DNA of 14,142 nt from Gammaproteobacteria bacterium (GCA_027030565.1 JALVEU010000098.1:1-14142), one strand, 5' to 3'. Shown: positions 7,417 to 14,037, numbered from the stretch's first letter. Notes: a model not told the origin generated them from the sequence alone. Made by a program: numbers and translations.

Positions 7417-7446
7417 ACGGCAGCCCATCGCTGCCGTTTTTGTTTT
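7417..7446 (+). terminator. Intrinsic terminator between sodB and argD
   Basis: A perfect 8-bp stem ACGGCAGC/GCTGCCGT with a 5-nt loop (CCATC), followed by TTTTGTTTT. This is a textbook Rho-independent terminator for sodB transcripts. It also lies in the leader of any transcript from the promoter at 7366-7395, ending only about 5 bases before the chosen argD ATG. Confidence 0.85.
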
Positions 7447-7451
7447 ACACG

Positions 7452-8627
7452 ATGCACAACCATTTGATGCCCACCTATGCCCGCCTGCCGGTGCGTTTCG
7501 AACGCGGGCGGGGTCCCTGGCTCTGGGACGAACGGGGTGACCGCTACCTGGACGCCCTGAGCGGCATCGCGGTCTGCAACCTCGGCCACGCCCACCCGGC
7601 GGTGGCGGAGGCCCTGTGCGAGCAGGCACGTACCCTCCTCCACGTATCCAATCTCTACCGCATCACGCTCCAGGAGCAGCTCGCCGACACGCTCTGCACC
7701 CGGGCTTCCATGGATACGGCGTTTTTCGCCAATTCCGGCGCGGAAGCCAATGAGGCCGCCATCAAGCTCGCCCGCCTCTGGGGCCATCGCCGCGGCATCG
7801 AACAGCCGACGATCATCGTGACCGACGGCAGCTTCCACGGCCGCACCCTGGCGACGCTCACCGCCACGGGCAATCGTCGGGTCCAAGCGGGCTTCGAACC
7901 CCTGGTGCACGGGTTCCTGCGGGTCCCGTACGACGACCTGGCTGCCATCGAGGCCATCGCTGAGCGCACGCCCGACGTGGTCGCCGTCCTGGTTGAGCCG
8001 ATCCAGGGCGAAGGTGGGGTCCGGATCCCCAGTCCGGACTATCTGCCGGGTATCCGCCGCCTCTGTGACGACCGCGGATGGCTCATGATGCTCGACGAGG
8101 TCCAGACAGGGATGGGCCGCACCGGACGCTGGTTCGGCTGGGAGCACAGCGGCGCCATTCCGGACGTCATGACACTCGCCAAGGCCCTGGGCAACGGCGT
8201 ACCCATCGGGGCCTGTCTGGCACGCGGTGAAGCAGCCACGATATTCCGTCCGGGCAGCCATGCGAGCACGTTCGGCGGCAATCCCCTGGTCGCGCGGGCC
8301 GCACTGGCGGTGCTGGAGGTCATGCATGCCGAAGGGCTCGTGGAACGGGCCGCCCGGCTCGGTGAGCGCATGCTCGGCGGCCTTCGGGAACGCTTGGCGG
8401 ATCTGCCCGGCGTGGTGGAGATCCGGGGCCGAGGTCTGATGCTGGGAGTCGAACTGGATCGGCCCTGCACCGTGCTGGTAGAGCGGGCCCTGGAGGCGCG
8501 CCTGCTCATCAATGTCACCGCGGAACGGGTCGTGCGCCTGCTTCCGCCCCTGATCCTGGCCGACGACGAAGCCGAGCTGGTGATCGAAACCGTCTCCCGC
8601 TTGGTCACGGACTTCCTGCAGGAGTAA
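7452..8627 (+). CDS. argD: Acetylornithine aminotransferase
   Basis: A 391-residue class III, PLP-dependent aminotransferase that makes N-acetylornithine from N-acetylglutamate semialdehyde in arginine biosynthesis; some homologues also serve lysine synthesis. Family motifs: LSGIAVCNLGHAHPAV (36-51), FFANSGAEANEAAIKLAR (91-108), GSFHGRTLATLTATG (126-140), VLVEPIQGEGGV (179-190), LDEVQTGMGRTG (214-225, Asp215 contacting the PLP pyridine nitrogen), and the Schiff-base Lys244 in TLAKALGNGVPIG. Length is normal. The start MHNHLMPTYARLPVRF fits the family, but no Shine-Dalgarno is visible before 7452, nor before the in-frame alternatives at 7407 and 7467, so the true start is open. argF begins 4 bases after its stop. 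Confidence 0.95.
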   Translation: MHNHLMPTYARLPVRFERGRGPWLWDERGDRYLDALSGIAVCNLGHAHPAVAEALCEQARTLLHVSNLYRITLQEQLADTLCTRASMDTAFFANSGAEANEAAIKLARLWGHRRGIEQPTIIVTDGSFHGRTLATLTATGNRRVQAGFEPLVHGFLRVPYDDLAAIEAIAERTPDVVAVLVEPIQGEGGVRIPSPDYLPGIRRLCDDRGWLMMLDEVQTGMGRTGRWFGWEHSGAIPDVMTLAKALGNGVPIGACLARGEAATIFRPGSHASTFGGNPLVARAALAVLEVMHAEGLVERAARLGERMLGGLRERLADLPGVVEIRGRGLMLGVELDRPCTVLVERALEARLLINVTAERVVRLLPPLILADDEAELVIETVSRLVTDFLQE

Positions 8628-8631
8628 TGCA

Positions 8632-9537
8632 TTGCCGGTGCGGCACTTCCTCACCTTGCTCGACTTGAGCCCCGGCGAGCTCGGGGACCTGGTTGCACGG
8701 GCCATCGAACTGAAGGCCCGCTTGCGCCAAGGGCTGGACCGGGACCTGCTCCGCAATCGGACGCTGGCCATGGTCTTCGAGAAGTCCTCCACCCGCACCC
8801 GCGTCTCCTTCGAGGCGGGCATGGCCCAGTTTGGCGGCCATGCCTTGTTCCTCTCTCCACGCGACACGCAGTTGGGGCGCGGCGAGCCCATTGAGGACAC
8901 GGCCCGCGTGCTCTCGCGCATGGTGGACATCGTCATGATCCGCACCTTTGAGCACGAAAAGGTGGAGCGGTTCGCACGCTACGCCTCGGTCCCGGTCATC
9001 AACGGGCTCACCGACCGCTTCCACCCCTGCCAGCTGCTGGCCGATGTGCAGACCTATATCGAGCATCGCGGCCCCATTCACGGAGCCACCGTGGCCTGGA
9101 TCGGCGATGGCAACAACATGTGCCACTCCTATATCAACGCGGCCCGTCAATTCGACTTCCGGCTGAAGATCGCCTGTCCCGAAGGATTCGATCCGGATCC
9201 CGAGATCGTGGCTGGGGCGGCCGGACGCGTGCAGATCCTGCGGGATCCGCGGGAGGCGGCGCGCGGCGCCCAGCTGGTGGTCACCGACGTGTGGGCCAGC
9301 ATGGGCCAAGAAGAGGAACAACAACGCCGCGCACGCGCCTTCGCCCCGTTCCGGGTGGATGCACGGGTCATGGCCGAGGCCGATCCCGACGCCCTGTTCA
9401 TGCACTGCCTGCCCGCCCACCGCGGCGAAGAGGTCACCTCTGAAGTCCTCGAAGGCCCACAGAGCGTGGTCTGGGACGAGGCTGAGAACCGCCTCCACGC
9501 CCAGAAGGCCTTGCTGGAGTTCCTGCTCCTTCGCTGA
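8632..9537 (+). CDS. argF: Ornithine carbamoyltransferase
   Basis: A 301-residue ornithine transcarbamylase that joins carbamoyl phosphate and ornithine to give citrulline in arginine synthesis. The carbamoyl phosphate site SSTRTRVSFE (52-61, STRTR 53-57), HPCQLLAD (131-138) and the ornithine/catalytic motif HCLPAHRGEE (258-267) are intact, as is the SMG element (223-225) in TDVWASMGQE. The start is TTG at 8632: AGGAG lies 7 bases upstream, and the product then begins PVRHFLTLLDLS, as expected. An in-frame GTG at 8638 is the alternative, with a less favourable 13-base spacing. An ATG overlapping the argD stop is out of frame. It forms an operon with argD. Confidence 0.96.
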   Translation: MPVRHFLTLLDLSPGELGDLVARAIELKARLRQGLDRDLLRNRTLAMVFEKSSTRTRVSFEAGMAQFGGHALFLSPRDTQLGRGEPIEDTARVLSRMVDIVMIRTFEHEKVERFARYASVPVINGLTDRFHPCQLLADVQTYIEHRGPIHGATVAWIGDGNNMCHSYINAARQFDFRLKIACPEGFDPDPEIVAGAAGRVQILRDPREAARGAQLVVTDVWASMGQEEEQQRRARAFAPFRVDARVMAEADPDALFMHCLPAHRGEEVTSEVLEGPQSVVWDEAENRLHAQKALLEFLLLR

Positions 9538-9542
9538 ACGAA

Positions 9543-9564
9543 GGCCTTGCGGACTGCGCAGGCC
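9543..9564 (+). terminator. Hairpin just after argF (terminator-like, no T-tract)
   Basis: GGCCTTGCG / CGCAGGCC forms an 8-bp stem with a single bulged T and a short loop, 5 bases past the argF stop. There is no T-tract, so intrinsic termination would be weak; mRNA 3'-end protection is as likely. Confidence 0.35.
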
Positions 9565-9624
9565 GGCAGCAACGCCATGGCCGCGGGTTCACCGCAGCGG
9601 CGGGGGGCGCGTGCTTGAGATCGC

Positions 9625-9697
9625 GATGCCGGTCCCCATTCAAAGGAGGAGCGCAGATCTCGCCATTGCGCAGGCTCAGCCGCGGGATACCGGCATC
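9625..9697 (+). other. Long-range inverted repeat in the argF-BON intergenic region
   Basis: GATGCCGGT (9625-9633) pairs perfectly with ACCGGCATC (9689-9697) across 55 bases. A second pairing, GAGATC (9617-9622) with GATCTC (9656-9661), crosses it, which could form a pseudoknot or two exclusive folds. An AAAGGAGG sequence (9643-9650 region) lies in the loop without a well-placed start codon. It may be a structured 5' leader of the BON gene or a small RNA; no promoter was identified. Confidence 0.25.
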
Positions 9698-9769
9698 CGC
9701 ACGTCACGCGGGGCCGGAGGCCGGTGCATCCCTTGCCGCCCATTCATTTCAGCCATGAGGAGTCAAGAC

Positions 9770-10519
9770 GTGCCCACATCCCATCCACTCATCGACCAAG
9801 TCCGTGCAGCCCTGGAGGTGGAGCCCCGGGTGAACCTCCACCGGTACCCCATCCGCATCGAGATCGAAGGCGACGTGGTGACGCTCTCGGGCACCGTCGA
9901 GGACATCAGTGCCAAACGACGTGCAGTCCTCGCGGCCTCTGGGGTGCAGGGGGTGCGCGAAGTGATCGATGAACTCCGGGTGGCACCTTCGACGCCCATG
10001 GGCCAGGACGAGATCCTGGTGCACGTGCGCGATGCGCTGTACGCCGAACCGGCGTTCTGCGACTATCGGTTGGTGACCATCAATCACAAGCAGGAACGGG
10101 AGGTCGCGCGCGCCCCGGAACCCTCCCGCGGCGAGATCCTGGTCACGGTGGAAGCAGACGGGCGCGTGATCCTCGGCGGGACCGTAGGGGGGCTGGCCGA
10201 CCGGCGACTGGCGGGCGTGCTGGCCTGGTGGGTGCCCGGATCGACAGACGTCAGGAACGACCTGCAGGTGGAGCCCCCGGAGGAGGACAACGACGGGGAG
10301 ATCCTCGAAGCAGTGGAGCTGGCCCTGGAAAAGGACCACGCCGTGGACCACCACGACATCACCGCCGGATGCAAGGATGCCGTGGTCACCCTCGCCGGCG
10401 GCATCCCCACGGGCGCGCAGCGGCGTCTGGCCGAACACGACGCGTGGTACGTCGACGGGGTACGCGACGTGCACAACGAGCTTATCCCGGTAGACCCCGC
10501 CGGCGACTTCCGGAGCTGA
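9770..10519 (+). CDS. Triple BON-domain protein, probably cytoplasmic
   Basis: A 249-residue protein with three BON-like domains. The first (about 6-72) has HPLIDQVRAAL, VVTLSGTVEDISAKRRAV and VREVIDEL; the second (about 79-167) has VILGGTVGGLADRRLA and DVRNDLQV; the third (about 176-239) has VVTLAGGIPTGAQRRLAEHDAWYVDGVRDVHNEL. BON domains often bind membranes or ligands and occur in stress-related envelope proteins, but this copy has no signal peptide. I place the start at GTG 9770 because AGGAG (9758-9762) lies 7 bases before it. The ATG at 9755, which itself overlaps this Shine-Dalgarno, has no site of its own. The open frame reaches back into argF only because stop codons are rare at this GC content. 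A strong hairpin follows the gene. Function not known. Confidence 0.82.
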   Translation: MPTSHPLIDQVRAALEVEPRVNLHRYPIRIEIEGDVVTLSGTVEDISAKRRAVLAASGVQGVREVIDELRVAPSTPMGQDEILVHVRDALYAEPAFCDYRLVTINHKQEREVARAPEPSRGEILVTVEADGRVILGGTVGGLADRRLAGVLAWWVPGSTDVRNDLQVEPPEEDNDGEILEAVELALEKDHAVDHHDITAGCKDAVVTLAGGIPTGAQRRLAEHDAWYVDGVRDVHNELIPVDPAGDFRS

Positions 10520-10533
10520 AGGCCGCCGAATAC

Positions 10534-10571
10534 AGGGGAGGGCGGTCCGCTCTACCGCACCGCCCTCCCCT
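10534..10571. terminator. Bidirectional hairpin between convergent genes
   Basis: A perfect 13-bp inverted repeat, AGGGGAGGGCGGT / ACCGCCCTCCCCT, with a 12-nt loop. It sits between the 3' ends of the BON gene (15 bases away) and the sulfur-globule-like gene. There is no T-tract on either strand, but stem stability and position fit a shared terminator. Confidence 0.6.
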
Positions 10572-10607
10572 CGCACTCACCGGGCGCGCGCAGACACACC
10601 CCCGGCC

Positions 10608-10928
10608 TCACTGCGGGACACGCTCCTCCTGTTTGCTCTCTCCGCCGGCCGGGGGATAGTAAGGATAGCCGTACGGGTAGCCCCATGGGGCTCCGTATCC
10701 CCACGGCCCGCCCCAGGGCCCGCCCCACGGCCCGTATCCATAGCCCCAGGGGCCGCCCCACCGGTAGCGGTCCCAGTACCAGTCGTCGTAGTAATCGTGG
10801 TCGTTACCGAACCACTCGCCGGGATCCATGAAATCGAACATGCCCGCCGACGACAGGCCACTGAACCCGTATGCCGCCACGGCCAGGGTCGCGACCGCCC
10901 ACGGCCGCACCGAAAAGGTCTTGCTCAT
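10608..10928 (-). CDS. Sulfur-globule-protein-like Gly/Tyr/Trp/Pro-rich exported protein
   Basis: A 106-residue exported structural-type protein. The ATG at 10928 opens a signal peptide (MSKTFSVRPWAVATLAVAAY, cut near SSA|GM, residue 28) and follows an AGAGGTGACGAGG ribosome-binding region; the ATG at 10976 only adds an unlikely leader. The mature part begins FDFMDPGEWFG, then an Asp/Tyr/Trp segment (DHDYYDDWYWDRYRW, 43-57), then short GPWG/GPWGYG/APWGYP repeats (58-92). There is no cysteine. This composition matches sulfur globule envelope proteins (SgpA/B/C type) of purple and colourless sulfur bacteria, which coat periplasmic sulfur deposits. The call rests on composition, size and signal peptide, since such low-complexity sequences align poorly. 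Another Gly/Trp-rich envelope protein is the alternative. It lies 85 bp downstream of the four-repeat protein gene on the same strand. Confidence 0.65.
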   Translation of the reverse strand: MSKTFSVRPWAVATLAVAAYGFSGLSSAGMFDFMDPGEWFGNDHDYYDDWYWDRYRWGGPWGYGYGPWGGPWGGPWGYGAPWGYPYGYPYYPPAGGESKQEERVPQ

Positions 10929-11013
10929 CCTCGTCACCTCTATCGTGTTGAAACCCGTTCTCCAGAACCACCCCACAGGAATCGCCTACTCCATCCCGCT
11001 GGGCGGCACCCCG

Positions 11014-11748
11014 TCACCGCTTGGAGGCCGGGGCCGGCGGCTTTCCTTCGGCCCCCTCCACCGGAGCGCTGCCCTCCGGGTAACAATACAGATGTGTCTT
11101 GGTCTCCGGCGTGCTCACATAGGTCACCAAGCAAGCCATGCCACTCTCGGCGTCCTTGATCTTGCGCACGATGAGATCGCCCTCACGCAGGTACGAGGCC
11201 TGAAACAGACCACCGCGTTTGCCCGCCGTCGAGTCGTAACACAAGATGTCCGGCCGGGTCTTGTCCGTGGATACGTACGAGACGAGGCAGACCTTCATGT
11301 TCGCCGGATCCACGATCCGGAACACGTGGAGATCGCCTTCGTGCAAATGGCCTGCCTCGGAGATCTCGCCCTTGAACTTGTACTGATAAGGATAGCAGGC
11401 CACGGCGGGTGAGGTTCCCGGGGTACTCACGTAGGCCACCACGCAGTTCATGCGGTTCTTGTGGTCGACGATCTTGCGCACGATGAGATCCTGAGACTTG
11501 ATGTGCCCCACCTGCGTGAGCTGGGCACCGAAACCGGAACTCGCGTTGTAACACTGGATGACCGGGGATGTCCCCGAGGTGCGGACGTAGAACGCCAGAC
11601 AGGTCTTGTTGGCGCCGAGATCGGTGATGTTGCGAATGATGAGATCGCCTTCGACCATCTTGCCGGTCTGCACCACCAGCGTGGGTTCGAACTCACCTGC
11701 AGTCGTAACGAGCGGCAGCAGCGCCAGCAGCCCGATCCATTTTTTCAT
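11014..11748 (-). CDS. Unrecognised exported protein of four 52-residue Cys-paired repeats
   Basis: I do not recognise this 244-residue protein. The ATG at 11748 starts a short signal peptide (MKKWIGLLALLPLVTTAGEF, cut near residue 17-18), with AGGAG 8 bases upstream. The rest is four tandem repeats in perfect register: cysteines at 50/66, 102/118, 154/170 and 206/222, always 16 apart, with an exact 52-residue period. Each repeat reads roughly (G/Q)DL-I-V-R-x-I-x-D, then C-L/V-x-x-YV-S-T-x-x-T-x-P and a final CY. Asp35/87/139/191, Asp43/95/147/199 and Tyr54/106/158/210 also keep the period. All eight cysteines are inside repeats, so one disulfide per repeat is likely in the periplasm or outside the cell. 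A Pro/Ala/Gly-rich tail follows (about 225-244). It may be co-transcribed with the sulfur-globule-like gene 85 bp downstream. Function unknown; a binding or coat role is only a guess. Confidence 0.88.
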   Translation of the reverse strand: MKKWIGLLALLPLVTTAGEFEPTLVVQTGKMVEGDLIIRNITDLGANKTCLAFYVRTSGTSPVIQCYNASSGFGAQLTQVGHIKSQDLIVRKIVDHKNRMNCVVAYVSTPGTSPAVACYPYQYKFKGEISEAGHLHEGDLHVFRIVDPANMKVCLVSYVSTDKTRPDILCYDSTAGKRGGLFQASYLREGDLIVRKIKDAESGMACLVTYVSTPETKTHLYCYPEGSAPVEGAEGKPPAPASKR

Positions 11749-11981
11749 GTGCGTTCTCCTCGGTGCCCGATGCGTGGCCGGATAAGGGGTAATGATGGCG
11801 TGCGGCGGCGGGGCTAGCAACCGCTCCGATCAAGTTTTGGTCCGCAGCGGCCGAGCCCTTGGCCCCGCCAGGTGGTCTCACGCATACTCGCCTGCAGCGG
11901 GCGGGCTCGTGAGCCCCGTATCAGGGTGCCATCCAATTTTGCTCAGAAGCGCCCCGGTACGACAGCGAGGGACGACAGACC

Positions 11982-13436
11982 ATGAATCCTGCATCTGCGC
12001 GGTTCGATCCTGTGGTCGCGTGGACCATCCTGGCCTACGTGGCCGTCATGACCGCCATCGGTGTGGTTGCCTGGCGGCGTACCGCGGACCTGTCCGACTT
12101 TATACTGGGAGGCCGGCGTCTCGGGCGTTGGGTGACCGCGCTGAGCGCGGAGGCATCCGATATGAGCGGCTGGCTGCTGCTCGGACTGCCCGGCCTGGCG
12201 TACGCCTCCGGGCTGGAATCGGTCTGGCTCGCCGGCGGTCTGCTCGCGGGCACCTGGCTGAACTGGCGGTTCATGGCCGCGCGGCTGCGCACCGCCACTG
12301 TGAACGCCGGCGACGCCCTGACCCTGCCCGACTACTTCGAGCGCCGATTCGCAGACCCCCATCGGGTCCTGCGCGTGGTCTCGGCCTCGTTGATCCTGTT
12401 CTTCTTCACCTTCTACACCAGTTCGGGTCTCACGGCAGGGGCCAGACTGTTCGAAACGGTCTTCGGCGTCGACTATCACATCGCCGTGGCCCTGGGGGCC
12501 GGCGCCATACTGGCCTACACCTTCCTCGGCGGTTTCCTGGCGGTCTCCTGGACGGACTTGGTGCAGGGGCTCCTCATGCTCTTCGCGCTTCTGGCGGTGC
12601 CAGTGGTCCTGCTGGAAGCGTTGGGTGGCTGGCAGACGGCTCAGGCCCGCATCGCTGCGATCAATCCAGCCCTCGTGGACCCGTTCACCGACGCGACAGG
12701 AGAGCCGCTCGGTCTGATCGCGATTCTCTCCCTGCTCGGCTGGGGCCTCGGCTACTTTGGACAGCCGCACATCTTGGCGCGCTTCATGGCCATTCGCGAT
12801 CCCGCCGAGATCGGCCCTGCCCGTCGCATCGCCGTGACCTGGGTGGCGCTCAGTCTCGGCGGTGCCTTGCTCGTGGGCCTGCTCGCCATCCCGCATCTAC
12901 AACCCGCACTGGAAGGGCCGGACACGGAGAAAGTGTTCATCCACCTGGTCGGGGCATTGTTCCACCCCCTGCTGGCCGGGATCCTCCTGTCGGCCGTCCT
13001 GGCCGCGGTGATGAGCACCGCAGACTCCCAGCTCCTGGTCGCCTCCTCGGCCCTGACCGAGGATCTCTATCGCCCTTTCCTTCGCCCTCGGGCGTCACAG
13101 GTCGAACTGGTCTGGGTGGGGCGCACGGCAGTGGCCGTCATCGCACTGCTCGCATCGATCCTGGCTTGGAACCCGCAGAACAGGGTCCTGGATCTGGTCG
13201 CCTACGCCTGGGGCGGCTTCGGCGCTGCGTTTGGCCCGTCCCTGCTGCTGTCCCTGTACTGGCGCCGCATGACCCGCCAAGGCGCGCTCGCCGGCCTGCT
13301 GGTCGGCGGGGCGACCGTGATCGTCTGGAGCCGGCTCCAGGGCGGATGGTTCGACCTGTATGAACTGGTGCCGGGCTTCGTGCTGTCCGCGTTGGCCGTG
13401 GTGCTCGTCAGCCTGCTGAGCGCGCAGAAACGCTAG
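11982..13436 (+). CDS. putP: Sodium/solute symporter, PutP (sodium/proline) type
   Basis: A 484-residue inner-membrane protein of the sodium:solute symporter family with about 12-13 hydrophobic helices. Family signatures are clear: DFILGGRRLGRW (39-50), SAEASDMSGWLLLGLPG (55-71, with Asp60 at the position of the sodium-binding Asp55 of E. coli PutP), GYFGQPHILARFMA (257-270) and MSTADSQLLVASSALTEDLYR (from 344, Ser345/Thr346 matching the second sodium-site pair). These fit the proline branch best, though related betaine or other amino-acid carriers cannot be excluded. Length is close to E. coli PutP (502). A modest GCGAGGG lies 9 bases before the ATG. It is divergent from the four-repeat protein gene, with 233 bp between. 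In a halotolerant cell proline uptake would serve osmoprotection or catabolism. Confidence 0.88.
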   Translation: MNPASARFDPVVAWTILAYVAVMTAIGVVAWRRTADLSDFILGGRRLGRWVTALSAEASDMSGWLLLGLPGLAYASGLESVWLAGGLLAGTWLNWRFMAARLRTATVNAGDALTLPDYFERRFADPHRVLRVVSASLILFFFTFYTSSGLTAGARLFETVFGVDYHIAVALGAGAILAYTFLGGFLAVSWTDLVQGLLMLFALLAVPVVLLEALGGWQTAQARIAAINPALVDPFTDATGEPLGLIAILSLLGWGLGYFGQPHILARFMAIRDPAEIGPARRIAVTWVALSLGGALLVGLLAIPHLQPALEGPDTEKVFIHLVGALFHPLLAGILLSAVLAAVMSTADSQLLVASSALTEDLYRPFLRPRASQVELVWVGRTAVAVIALLASILAWNPQNRVLDLVAYAWGGFGAAFGPSLLLSLYWRRMTRQGALAGLLVGGATVIVWSRLQGGWFDLYELVPGFVLSALAVVLVSLLSAQKR

Positions 13437-13500
13437 CGGCTTCTGTGCCGTCTCGCTGGGGACGCCTCCCAGTCCCATGCCCCGCGCTGCCGGCAAGACA
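13437..13500. other. Short spacer between putP and the repeat array
   Basis: Sixty-four bases with only weak dyads (CGGC-N6-GCCG right at the putP stop; CTGGG-N7-CCCAG at 13456-13472). The putP message could end at the strong hairpin 13501-13534. Together with the repeat units that follow, this makes 471 bp (13437-13907) without a protein gene; the open frames there are repeat-encoded artefacts. Confidence 0.5.
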
Positions 13501-13684
13501 AAGCCCCGCGGGTGGATTTCCACTCGCGGGGCTTGGCATTGGCGGAGAGGGAGGGATTACTCGCGCCTTCCCTGGCCCTCGCCCCTGCGGGGCCGCGCTG
13601 CGCGCGTTCCGCACCGCTCCCGGCGGTGCGGTCGAACCCTCTGGTCAGGTTCGAACCCCTCCCTCTACACGTCGGTGATACGAC
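13501..13684. repeat. 184-bp tandem unit 1 (tRNA-Ser 3' flank duplication)
   Basis: First of two adjacent 184-bp units that differ at only two bases (13564 C versus 13748 G; 13647 A versus 13831 G). Each unit is: a 34-bp hairpin AAGCCCCGCG...CGCGGGGCTT; a 5-base gap; the last 19 nt of tRNA-Ser including CCA (minus sense); a 74-bp GC-rich insert; 9 bases of tRNA T-arm (CGAACCCTC); and 43 bases containing a GGTTCGAACC palindrome. The first 58 bases are shared exactly with the real tRNA 3' end and its flank at 13869-13926. Confidence 0.93.
13559..13632. repeat. 74-bp GC-rich insert, copy 1 (in a T-loop remnant)
   Basis: It lies between GGGATT and CGAACCCTC, which are contiguous in the intact tRNA (13921-13935). 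It contains three successive hairpins: GCCCC-TGC-GGGGC, CGCGC-TGC-GCGCG and CCGCACCG/CGGTGCGG. It begins ACTCG. Confidence 0.85.
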
Positions 13685-13868
13685 AAGCCCCGCGGGTGGA
13701 TTTCCACTCGCGGGGCTTGGCATTGGCGGAGAGGGAGGGATTACTCGGGCCTTCCCTGGCCCTCGCCCCTGCGGGGCCGCGCTGCGCGCGTTCCGCACCG
13801 CTCCCGGCGGTGCGGTCGAACCCTCTGGTCGGGTTCGAACCCCTCCCTCTACACGTCGGTGATACGAC
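13685..13868. repeat. 184-bp tandem unit 2 (tRNA-Ser 3' flank duplication)
   Basis: Second unit, about 99% identical to the first and directly abutting it. It runs straight into the genuine hairpin and 3' end of the tRNA-Ser gene, so the array reads unit-unit-tRNA and looks like successive duplication from the tRNA 3' side. Confidence 0.93.
13743..13816. repeat. 74-bp GC-rich insert, copy 2 (in a T-loop remnant)
   Basis: Same position in unit 2 as copy 1 in unit 1, with one base change (ACTCGGG instead of ACTCGCG). That change makes its first bases more like copy 3 (GACTCGGGCC). Confidence 0.85.
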
Positions 13869-13902
13869 AAGCCCCGCGGGTGGATTTCCACTCGCGGGGC
13901 TT
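13869..13902 (-). terminator. Strong hairpin 3' of tRNA-Ser
   Basis: On the minus strand, 5 bases beyond the encoded CCA, AAGCCCCGCG-A-GTGG / CCAC-C-CGCGGGGCTT folds around an AAAT loop (10 + 4 bp with one mismatch). There is no T-tract. It is repeated exactly at 13501-13534 and 13685-13718. It probably defines the 3' end of the tRNA transcript and may also serve putP from the other side. Confidence 0.6.
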
Positions 13903-13907
13903 GGCAT

Positions 13908-13999
13908 TGGCGGAGAGGGAGGGATTCGAACCCTCGTGGGGCGTAATGCCCCCAACGGATTTCGAGTCCGCGCCGTTATGACCGCTTCGGTACCTCTCC
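13908..13999 (-). tRNA. tRNA-Ser (anticodon CGA)
   Basis: A complete 92-nt class II tRNA with encoded CCA. The acceptor stem GGAGAGG/CCTCTCC, the discriminator G, the anticodon stem GCGGA/TCCGT with loop CTCGAAA (anticodon CGA, complement of 13962-13964), a long GGGG/CCCC variable arm and the T-arm GAGGG-TTCGAAT-CCCTC all form. The long variable arm, G discriminator and CGA anticodon identify serine, reading UCG codons. A strong hairpin and two 184-bp partial duplications lie on its 3' side, and a partial anticodon-arm copy on its 5' side. No convincing promoter is seen in the 38 bp up to that copy. Confidence 0.96.
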
Positions 14000-14037
14000 C
14001 AGTTACAAGATTCCTCCGGCCAAGGCCCTGCGGGCCT

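Noticed and set aside
7398..8945. 515-codon open frame on the minus strand opposite argD and argF
   Set aside because: A shadow of two recognised genes; it crosses their boundary and has no recognisable motif.
9666..9758. Short frame of about 30 codons from a TTG after the AAAGGAGG in the argF-BON gap
   Set aside because: The spacing from the Shine-Dalgarno-like sequence is about 16-17 bases, the start is TTG, and the peptide has no recognisable features.
9359..9769. In-frame extension of the BON gene back into argF
   Set aside because: The extension overlaps argF coding sequence and is low-quality Arg/Pro-rich sequence; the GTG at 9770 has the only well-placed Shine-Dalgarno.
10673..10760. 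Tandem GC-rich repeat in DNA at the 3' part of the sulfur-globule-like gene
   Set aside because: It is explained by the GPWG/GYP amino-acid repeats of the encoded protein rather than by an independent DNA element.
11792..13363. 523-codon plus-strand frame overlapping putP
   Set aside because: Arg/Gly/Pro-rich out-of-frame shadow of the symporter, which itself has convincing family motifs.
13501..13926. CRISPR array
   Set aside because: The repeat unit is 184 bp with near-identical intervening sequence, so there are no unique spacers; the repeats derive from the tRNA 3' end and its hairpin.
13433..13955. Several open frames across the 184-bp repeats, some with internally repeated peptides
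   Set aside because: They exist only because the repeat unit lacks stops in some frames; they run through tRNA and hairpin sequence and have no ribosome-binding sites.
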